Shown one piece after another: positions 1 to 5,036 of a stretch of 5,393 nucleotides of DNA; the first letter of the stretch is position 1, and every line of letters starts with the position of its first letter. Source of the stretch: Pseudomonadota bacterium. GTDB lineage: Bacteria; Pseudomonadota; Gammaproteobacteria; Acidiferrobacterales; Acidiferrobacteraceae. The notes under the pieces were generated by a model that worked only from the letters and a program-made list of their open reading frames with translations, did no database searches and was not told the DNA's origin. The stretch spans positions 1 through 5,393 of the forward strand of contig JAJYPQ010000309.1 in the NCBI GenBank assembly GCA_021795255.1, read 5' to 3'. The position numbers were made by a program, and so were the translations under genes.

Positions 1-1343
1 TGAATCTTGGCGCTGGCCGGGTGGTGTACCAAGAATACACTCGGATCAACCGGGCCATAGCCTCCGGCGCGTTTTTTACCAACAAGACCCTGACGGATGC
101 GGTCGATCTGGCCCGTGATAGCCACAAAAGCCTTCATATCCTAGGGCTACTCTCCCCAGGCGGGGTTCATAGCCACGAGGATCACATTCACGCGATGGCG
201 GAGCTTGCCGTCGCGCGCGGTCTAAACCAGGTGTACCTCCATGCGTTCTTGGACGGCCGGGATACCCTCCCTCAGAGCGCCGGCGCCTCGATCGCGGCCA
301 TGGAGGCGAAGTTCGCGGCGCTCGGCCGAGGGCGTTTCGCCTCCGTCATCGGGCGCTACTATGCGATGGACAGGGATCATAGGTGGCCGCGGATTCAGGC
401 CGCCTACGATCTTCTGACGGCCGGCAAGGCGGAGTATCGGGCCGCCAGCGCCGCCGATGCCCTGGCCATGGCCTATGCGCGGGGGGAGAACGACGAGTTC
501 GTAAAGGCGACCGCAATCGTGCCGCTAGGCGAGGCCCCCCGGACTATCGATGACGGCGACGTGGTCGTCTTTATGAACTTCCGCTCCGATCGGGCGCGCC
601 AGATCTGCCGACCCTTCGTGGAGCCCACATTCGACGGGTTCCCGCGTGCCGTCCAACCCAAGCTCGGCCGCTTTGTGAGCCTGACCGAGTATCAAGCCGA
701 GTTCGGTATGCCCGTGGCCTTTCCCTCGACACGGCTTGTAAATGTTTTGGGGGCGTATCTCGCTGATCTCGGCAAACGCCAGTTACGGGTCGCCGAAACG
801 GAAAAATATGCGCATGTGACCTTTTTTTTCAACGGCGGAGAAGAGAACCCGTTCGAGGGTGAGGAACGGATCCTGGTGCCCTCGCCAACCGACGTACCGA
901 CTTACAACTGCCGTCCGGAGATGAGCGCCGCACGCGTTACGCAAGAGATCATCGACGCCGCAGGGACCGGGCGCTACGACGTGATCATCTGTAATTTCGC
1001 GAACCCCGATATGGTCGGACACACGGGAGATTTTGCCGCCACGGTGCGTGCTATCGAAACTCTGGATAGCTGTCTTGCGAAGCTCGCTTCGGCGGTTAAG
1101 GCCTGCGGGGGCGAGGTCTTGATCACGGCCGATCACGGCAACGCCGAGCAGATGCGGGACCCCGAGAGCGGCCAGCCTCACACTGCCCATACCACGAACC
1201 CGGTCCCCTTGTTGTACCTGGGGCGCCCGGCGCGTATGAGCCCGCAAGGCTCGCTCGAGGACGTGGCGCCGACGATTTTGAAACTCCTGAACGTCTGTCC
1301 GCCCTCAGAAATGACGGGACAGCCCCTAATAGAGCTGAAGTGA
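1..1343 (+). CDS. gpmI: 2,3-bisphosphoglycerate-independent phosphoglycerate mutase, 5'-truncated by window edge
   Basis: Cytosolic glycolytic/gluconeogenic enzyme interconverting 3- and 2-phosphoglycerate, with two Mn ions in the known family. The frame is open from the left edge: codons from position 3 read NLGAGRVVYQEYTRIN, the family block that follows the N-terminal region, so the GTG at 21 is internal and not the start. 446 codons are visible; compared with about 510 residues in the family, roughly 65-70 are missing, including the catalytic serine and the first metal Asp. Visible motifs: GGVHSHEDH (about 159-185), FLDGRD (246-263), IGRYYAMDRDHRW (348-386), NFRSDRARQ (576-602), EKYAHVTFFFNGG with the substrate Lys (801-839), NPDMVGHTG with metal Asp and His (1002-1028), TADHGN with metal Asp-His (1125-1142) and AHTTNP with the last metal His (1185-1202). 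The stop codon overlaps the envC start. Identification is secure; one local oddity is TYNCRPEMSA where TYD..PEMSA is usual. Confidence 0.97.
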   Translation, partial: NLGAGRVVYQEYTRINRAIASGAFFTNKTLTDAVDLARDSHKSLHILGLLSPGGVHSHEDHIHAMAELAVARGLNQVYLHAFLDGRDTLPQSAGASIAAMEAKFAALGRGRFASVIGRYYAMDRDHRWPRIQAAYDLLTAGKAEYRAASAADALAMAYARGENDEFVKATAIVPLGEAPRTIDDGDVVVFMNFRSDRARQICRPFVEPTFDGFPRAVQPKLGRFVSLTEYQAEFGMPVAFPSTRLVNVLGAYLADLGKRQLRVAETEKYAHVTFFFNGGEENPFEGEERILVPSPTDVPTYNCRPEMSAARVTQEIIDAAGTGRYDVIICNFANPDMVGHTGDFAATVRAIETLDSCLAKLASAVKACGGEVLITADHGNAEQMRDPESGQPHTAHTTNPVPLLYLGRPARMSPQGSLEDVAPTILKLLNVCPPSEMTGQPLIELK

Positions 1344-2509
1344 GCGCGAGGTCGGCGACGAAGCGGGCAGTACAGCGGAGCCTCAAGGCTCGAATCTTCT
1401 GGGGCGCCGTAGCGGTGCTATCGCCGCTTTGGGCGCAGGCCGGCGTGCGCTCCGAGTTGCACGCCCTACGTACCCAGGAGGCCGCCTTGCAGCGCGGCCT
1501 CGACCGAACGTTGCGCGACCGTAGTCAGGCCCGGGACGCCCTGCGGCTCGCTGAGGACAAGGTGGCGGATATCGGTCGACGGCTCGTGCGAACGAGGATG
1601 CGCGAACAGGGTCTGCGACGCGAGATTGCCGATCTTAGGGCGCGGGCCGCCCGCTTGCGGCAGACCCGCAACGCCGAACGGGCCGATGTCGCGCGTCAGG
1701 CCGCGGCCGCCTATATGATGGGCCGAGCCGGTACCCTCCAGCTTCTTTTTAGCCAGGAGAACCCCCGGCTTGTCGCGCGGATGGTCCAATACTACCGGTA
1801 TGTTGTGCGCGCCCGGGCCCAGCAAATCGAGGCGGCTCGCCGTACCCTTCGCGCCTTGGACAAGACTACGGCGGCCATTCGGGCCAAGATCAGACAGGCC
1901 CGGGTTGTCGCCAAGACCGAGTCTGGGCAAAAACGCAGACTCGAGGCGGCGCTCGCGCGTCGTAAGGTATTGGTCTCGGAATGGGACCATCGGGCCATGA
2001 GCGGGCGTTCGCGGTTGCGAGCGCTGCGCGCCCGCGCCCACCGTCTTGAGACCCTGTTGCGCGGGCTTCGTCGGCTCCCCCAGGTGCCGGGGAGGATACC
2101 CGATCTGCGCGGCCCGTTCGGCGACTTTAAAGGCCGCTTGCCCTTGCCAGTACCGGCCCGATTCGCGACCCTGCGGGCAAGCGCCCTCCGGGGCGGACTG
2201 AACCGTTGGGCGGGCATTGTCATCCCGGGGCGGCCGGGCGAGGAGGTTCGGGCGGTCTTCTCCGGCCGGGTCGTGTATGCCAACTGGTTGCGTGGCTACG
2301 GATTGTTGTTAATACTGCAAGACGGGGACGGGTATATGACCCTCTATGGCCATAACCAGACCCTTTTAAAGCATGTGGGCGACTTTGTTCGGGGCGGGGA
2401 AGTGATCGCGACCGTCGGCGACAGCGGCGGGTTTTCGCGGCCCGGACTCTATTTTGACCTCAGCCACAACGGTCAACCTTTGGACCCCTTGGCTTGGCTG
2501 GCCCATTGA
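1340..2509 (+). CDS. envC: EnvC-type murein hydrolase activator (coiled coil plus degenerate LytM/M23 domain)
   Basis: Periplasmic divisome-associated protein. In E. coli, EnvC is recruited by FtsEX and activates the amidases AmiA/AmiB to split septal peptidoglycan. The 389 residues show a basic n-region then a hydrophobic stretch (about 19-34) ending AQA-G, a likely Sec signal peptide cut after residue 34. Long charged coiled coil follows (about 36-245), interrupted by AAYMMGRAGTLQLLFS (121-138), as in EnvC. After a Pro/Gly-rich linker comes a LytM-like domain (about 288-389). That domain lacks the zinc ligands of active M23 enzymes: no HxxxD, and HxH is replaced by LYFD (370-373), as expected for a non-enzymatic activator. 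The His of YGH (338) is retained. GTG at 1340 is the only plausible start: it precedes the signal peptide and overlaps the gpmI stop as GTGA, suggesting translational coupling. No strong Shine-Dalgarno is seen. The protein is extremely Arg-rich (65 Arg against 10 Lys). E. coli EnvC is 419 residues. Confidence 0.93.
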   Translation: MSARSATKRAVQRSLKARIFWGAVAVLSPLWAQAGVRSELHALRTQEAALQRGLDRTLRDRSQARDALRLAEDKVADIGRRLVRTRMREQGLRREIADLRARAARLRQTRNAERADVARQAAAAYMMGRAGTLQLLFSQENPRLVARMVQYYRYVVRARAQQIEAARRTLRALDKTTAAIRAKIRQARVVAKTESGQKRRLEAALARRKVLVSEWDHRAMSGRSRLRALRARAHRLETLLRGLRRLPQVPGRIPDLRGPFGDFKGRLPLPVPARFATLRASALRGGLNRWAGIVIPGRPGEEVRAVFSGRVVYANWLRGYGLLLILQDGDGYMTLYGHNQTLLKHVGDFVRGGEVIATVGDSGGFSRPGLYFDLSHNGQPLDPLAWLAH

Positions 2510-2518
2510 CGGCCTATC

Positions 2519-2523
2519 GGAGA
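2519..2523 (+). promoter_or_regulatory. Ribosome binding site of ctpA
   Basis: GGAGA ends 8 nt before the ATG at 2532. It supports that ATG over the in-frame TTG at 2454, which would overlap envC by 56 nt and place 26 non-hydrophobic residues in front of the signal peptide. Confidence 0.75.
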
Positions 2524-2531
2524 TCTGCGGT

Positions 2532-3860
2532 ATGAAAAAAAGTATTATGCGCTACGCGCTCATCCTCCTCACCGGTGTGTTCCTCGGTGCCGGTCTGACC
2601 ATAGAGCGCGCCGTCCAGGCCGAGCGCGAGGCCCATCAAAACGCGGCGCTCGCGCGGCTTCCCCTGAAAGAGCTCCGAACGTTTGCCGAAGTCTTCAATA
2701 TCGTAAAGGCGGAATACGTCGTTCCGGTCAGCGATCGCAAGTTGATCAATAACGCCATCCGCGGCATGGTGGACAATCTAGATCCCCATTCCCAATATCT
2801 CGACCCCCGCCAATATAAGCACTTGCAGGTCGATACCACCGGGCGTTTCGGCGGGGTGGGTCTCGAGGTCAGCGAATACAAAGGCTTTTTGCGAGTGGTG
2901 ACTCCTATCCATGGGACACCCGGCGGGCGCAGCGGTATCCGTCCCGGCGATTTGATCGTCCGCATCAACGGGACGTTCATCCAAGGCCTGTCGTTACGCA
3001 AAGCGGTCCACCTTTTGCGCGGCCGCCCCGGGTCCTCGGTGACCCTGACGATCCTGAGAAAGGGCGTAGCCCACCCCCTGACCTTTCACCTTGATCGCCA
3101 AATCATTAAAATCCACAGTGTTGTGGGCAGGCTCCTCGCCCCGGGTTACGGTTATGTGCGCGTGTCCGAGTTTCAGGGCGATACGGGCCAGGGTGTGACG
3201 CGTGCCCTTTTGCATCTCAAGGCCGAGAATCACGGTCCCCTTAAAGGCCTCATACTTGATCTGCGCGATAACCCGGGCGGGGTATTGAATGCAGCTGTCG
3301 CGGTTTGCGACGACTTCTTGAACAAGGGGGTCATCGTCAGCACGCGCGGTCGCGTGCCGAGCTCGGACATCGTCTTCCGTGCCCACGGACCGGATCTGCT
3401 GCACGGGGCCCCAATGGTAGTTCTCGTCAATGGGGGATCGGCCTCGGCCGCCGAGATCGTCGCCGGCGCACTCCAAGACAATCGTCGCGCCATTGTCTTG
3501 GGCTCCAAGACCTTTGGTAAGGGGAGCGTCCAAACCATTATGCCCATGTCCAATGGCGGAGCCCTACGGTTGACCACGGCTCGGTACTTCACGCCGGACG
3601 GACACTCCATCCAAAACATCGGTATCACGCCCAATATTATCGTGCACGAGGGCCGGTTTGTCGCGAGCCACCACAAACCCTTCTTGCGCGAAATCAATCT
3701 CCCCGGGCACTTGCGTAACCCGAACCCACCCAAGAAGGGCGTCGCTCAGGGTGTGCTTGTCTCCGCCAAGGTCGAGAACATACTAGACCACGACTACCAG
3801 TTGCGTCAGGCGTTCGATCTTTTGAAGGGGATCGCGGTGTTTCAACACTTTAGAGGATGA
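2532..3860 (+). CDS. ctpA: S41 family carboxy-terminal processing protease (CtpA/Prc type)
   Basis: Periplasmic, membrane-anchored or secreted serine protease that trims or degrades proteins from their C-termini; in related gammaproteobacteria, CtpA degrades peptidoglycan hydrolases and other envelope proteins. The 442 residues start MKKSIMRYALILLTG, a signal peptide or anchor (about 5-24, possible cut near VQA at 28-30). The tail-protease N-terminal segment with VDNLDPHSQYLDP follows (about 80-92). The PDZ domain is about 104-178 (GVGLEV; GIRPGDLIVRING). The S41 core has LDLRDNPGG (242-250), GGSASAAE (301-308) and TFGKGSVQ (327-334). By spacing to known S41 enzymes the catalytic Ser is S305 and the Lys K330, 25 apart, with Q334 as the third residue, so the site looks intact. 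The C-terminal QLRQAFDLLKG block is also typical. The start is chosen by the ribosome binding site and the signal peptide. It lies 22 nt after envC and 4 nt before the acetyltransferase gene. Its cellular substrate cannot be read from the sequence. Confidence 0.95.
   Translation: MKKSIMRYALILLTGVFLGAGLTIERAVQAEREAHQNAALARLPLKELRTFAEVFNIVKAEYVVPVSDRKLINNAIRGMVDNLDPHSQYLDPRQYKHLQVDTTGRFGGVGLEVSEYKGFLRVVTPIHGTPGGRSGIRPGDLIVRINGTFIQGLSLRKAVHLLRGRPGSSVTLTILRKGVAHPLTFHLDRQIIKIHSVVGRLLAPGYGYVRVSEFQGDTGQGVTRALLHLKAENHGPLKGLILDLRDNPGGVLNAAVAVCDDFLNKGVIVSTRGRVPSSDIVFRAHGPDLLHGAPMVVLVNGGSASAAEIVAGALQDNRRAIVLGSKTFGKGSVQTIMPMSNGGALRLTTARYFTPDGHSIQNIGITPNIIVHEGRFVASHHKPFLREINLPGHLRNPNPPKKGVAQGVLVSAKVENILDHDYQLRQAFDLLKGIAVFQHFRG
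3852..3857 (+). promoter_or_regulatory. Ribosome binding site of the GNAT gene, inside the ctpA 3' end
   Basis: AGAGGA lies within the last sense codons of ctpA, 7 nt before the ATG at 3865. The overlap implies that ribosomes finishing ctpA pass over this site, so the two genes are probably co-transcribed. Confidence 0.7.
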
Positions 3861-3864
3861 TGCC

Positions 3865-4341
3865 ATGGCGAGTCAGAGCGCTTTGCCCGTCAAGATTCGG
3901 CCCCTCCAGCCAACCGACCTCCCGGGCATTATGCAATTGCACAGGGAGCTCGGCTGGAACCCCGCGTTTAAGGCCGATGGCAGCACATTGGCGCAACGCC
4001 TAGCGGCTCTGATCACCGAGGAAAGCGCGCTTCTCCTGGTCGCCGAACACGATCGCAAGGTCGTAGGTTATGTGCACGGGGAGGTCGTGACTCATCTCTT
4101 ATTTGCTGGGAGGGAGCTCGTAATCACTGAAGTTTTTGTGATCGGCTCGGCCCGGAACCGAGGTGTGGGCAAGGCCTTGATGGCGGCGATAGAAAACGAG
4201 GCCGCGGCCCGCAAGTGCTTTCGCATCAGTGTCTTGAATAGCCGCGAACGCGAGTCGTACCGGCGCGGGTTCTACCCCTCCCTCGGTTACGAGGAGCGCC
4301 CGAGCGTCGTGAACTTTACCAAACGTCTGGACTGGGGCTGA
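3865..4341 (+). CDS. GNAT family N-acetyltransferase
   Basis: Predicted cytosolic acetyl-CoA-dependent acetyltransferase of 158 residues, the usual length of a single GNAT domain. It begins with the typical first strand, VKIRPLQPTDLPGIMQL (9-25). The mid strands are ALLLVAEHDRKVVGYV (55-70). Motif A is ITEVFVIGSARNRGVGKAL (87-105), where RNRGVG matches the R/Q-x-x-G-x-G/A pyrophosphate-binding loop. Motif B is FRISVLNSRERESYRRGFYPSLGYEE (about 119-144), with the FY..LGY ending common in small-molecule and N-terminal acetyltransferases. The acceptor substrate cannot be predicted; an aminoglycoside- or phosphonate-type acceptor would be a guess. It lies 4 nt after ctpA on the same strand, suggesting it is the last gene of the operon. 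No convincing T-tract terminator follows directly. Confidence 0.9.
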   Translation: MASQSALPVKIRPLQPTDLPGIMQLHRELGWNPAFKADGSTLAQRLAALITEESALLLVAEHDRKVVGYVHGEVVTHLLFAGRELVITEVFVIGSARNRGVGKALMAAIENEAAARKCFRISVLNSRERESYRRGFYPSLGYEERPSVVNFTKRLDWG

Positions 4342-4433
4342 GGAGTGAGCGCACCGATCCCCTTGAGGCTTGCTCGCGGACCTTTATGAACAGGGTCGGT
4401 CGGCGCCTTCACGGCCAAGCGGATAGGGGCGCC

Positions 4434-4448
4434 CCCCCTTAAAGGGGG
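4434..4448 (+). terminator. Possible stem-loop after the gpmI-envC-ctpA-GNAT cluster
   Basis: CCCCC, loop TTAAA, GGGGG forms a perfect 5-bp G/C stem, about 92 nt after the GNAT stop. It is followed by TCTTC and not a run of T, so it is not a textbook intrinsic terminator. It overlaps an adjacent perfect palindrome (4426-4435) that would compete for the same C residues. It may be a transcript-end stabilising hairpin or simply chance in a G/C-run tract. Confidence 0.25.
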
Positions 4449-4619
4449 TCTTCAGCTTTCGTGTGGGTAAGAGGGTAGGGGGCTTCTATCAGGCGCTTTT
4501 GCAGGCAAGCGTTACGCCCCCCTGCGTCACACGGAACTGGTCCCAAAGCCCTTTTGATTACCGACGGCGTCGTTCTCTAACCGATACATCCCGCTCGCGT
4601 TGATCGGACTTGTGTGCAT

Positions 4620-4650
4620 GGCGATGGCCGCGCGGCTTTTTGTCATCGCC
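4620..4650. repeat. Compound inverted repeat with internal palindrome and T5 tract
   Basis: The outer arms GGCGATG (4620-4626) and CATCGCC (4644-4650) are perfectly complementary. The 17-nt interior begins with the perfect palindrome GCCGCGCGGC (4627-4636), followed at once by TTTTT (4637-4641). The inner hairpin plus T-tract resembles a weak intrinsic terminator on the + strand (only about 3 bp with a 4-nt loop). The outer arms would form an alternative longer hairpin. It ends 47 nt before the antitoxin start, so it may act as a leader structure or protein-binding site. Confidence 0.45.
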
Positions 4651-4690
4651 TCAGTTGCGCGGTGTAGTCGTCCTCGAATTACCATAAAGC

Positions 4691-4709
4691 TAGTACTATG
4701 TCGAACATA
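4691..4709. promoter_or_regulatory. Overlapping palindromes on the antitoxin start codon, candidate operator
   Basis: TAGTACTA (4691-4698) is a perfect 8-bp palindrome. It runs directly into TATGT-CGA-ACATA (4697-4709), a perfect 5-bp inverted repeat with a 3-bp centre that contains the ATG at 4698. Ribbon-helix-helix antitoxins commonly repress their own operon by binding short palindromes at the promoter or start. That this is such an operator is inference; short AT-rich palindromes also occur by chance. Confidence 0.3.
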
Positions 4710-5036
4710 ACCTTTGCCATAGATGATGATTTGCTGCGGAAATCGAAGGTTGCCGCGGCGCAAATGGATACATCACTTAACGCCATCGTGCGCACATTGC
4801 TGGTTGGATTTGTGGAGGCTGTTGGAGAAAAAGGCCAGAAACCGGAGAATTACCGGAAGCTCCTGGATTTTTCGCTTGGAAAGGTGACCTACAGGTCCCT
4901 GATGAAGGATCTCAATATCGTTAGCGATGAATCCCTTTTCCTCATGATGTGCGGCGCGGGCCTTCCTATGCCCTCCTTGGCGGAGGAGGAAACCCAACAA
5001 ATGGTTGACCGCATCGGGAAGGTCATAAGTGCGTGA
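4698..5036 (+). CDS. Ribbon-helix-helix antitoxin-like protein with unassigned C-terminal extension
   Basis: Predicted DNA-binding antitoxin of 112 residues. The N-terminus reads NITFAIDDDLLRKSKVAAAQ (3-22), then TSLNAIVRTLL (25-35): a short strand (about 3-8), a helix, a turn with TSLN, and a second helix. This is the pattern of VapB-like and other ribbon-helix-helix antitoxins. Residues about 50-112 (RKLLDFSLGKVTYRSLMKDL; SLFLMMCGAGLPMPSLAEEE) form a helical-looking extension with a Met/Leu-rich LFLMM..GLPMP core. It is longer than a simple toxin-binding tail and I cannot assign it to a named domain; it probably contacts the toxin. The ATG at 4698 has no clear Shine-Dalgarno upstream (AAAGC only), so it may be read from a short leader. 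The toxin-like gene starts 8 nt before its stop. GC content is lower than in the upstream cluster. Family call is good; pairing as toxin-antitoxin is inferred from order and overlap. Confidence 0.78.
   Translation: MSNITFAIDDDLLRKSKVAAAQMDTSLNAIVRTLLVGFVEAVGEKGQKPENYRKLLDFSLGKVTYRSLMKDLNIVSDESLFLMMCGAGLPMPSLAEEETQQMVDRIGKVISA
5017..5022 (+). promoter_or_regulatory. Ribosome binding site of the PIN-like gene
   Basis: GGAAGG lies inside the antitoxin 3' end, 6 nt before the GTG at 5029. An in-frame TAA at 5026-5028 sits directly before that GTG, so no earlier start is possible and this site decides the start. Confidence 0.65.

Larger units (their letters stand above)
4342..4697. other. 356-bp intergenic gap with clustered small inverted repeats, no supported gene
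   Basis: No frame on either strand carries a recognisable protein; the reverse-strand open frame through 4527-4763 shows no known motif and overlaps the start of the next gene. The gap is rich in short palindromes: GGGGCGCCCC at 4426-4435, CCCCC-TTAAA-GGGGG at 4434-4448, CGCTT/AAGCG at 4494-4511, ACGC/GCGT around a C-run at 4514-4527, and a 7-bp inverted repeat at 4620-4650. It must contain the end of the upstream transcript and the promoter of the downstream pair, but neither is unambiguous. Confidence 0.6.

Noticed and set aside
21..23. GTG at 21 as the start of gpmI
   Set aside because: The frame is open further left and encodes the conserved NLGAGR block directly upstream; the gene is simply cut by the window edge.
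783..2283. Long reverse-strand open frames opposite gpmI and envC
   Set aside because: They are antisense shadows typical of high-GC coding DNA; their translations are low-complexity Arg/Pro/Gly-rich with no domain, while the + strand genes are certain.
2454..2531. In-frame TTG at 2454 as the start of ctpA
   Set aside because: It would overlap envC by 56 nt, has no ribosome binding site, and would put a non-hydrophobic 26-residue segment ahead of an obvious signal peptide starting at ATG 2532.
4618..4709. Short + strand frame with a hydrophobic stretch (ARLFVIASVA)
   Set aside because: Only about 30 codons, no ribosome binding site, and its 3' end runs into the antitoxin start in another frame; the hydrophobicity is likely chance.
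4527..4763. Reverse-strand 78-codon frame in the gap
   Set aside because: No recognisable motif, it overlaps the start of the antitoxin gene on the other strand, and its composition is not protein-like enough to support a gene.
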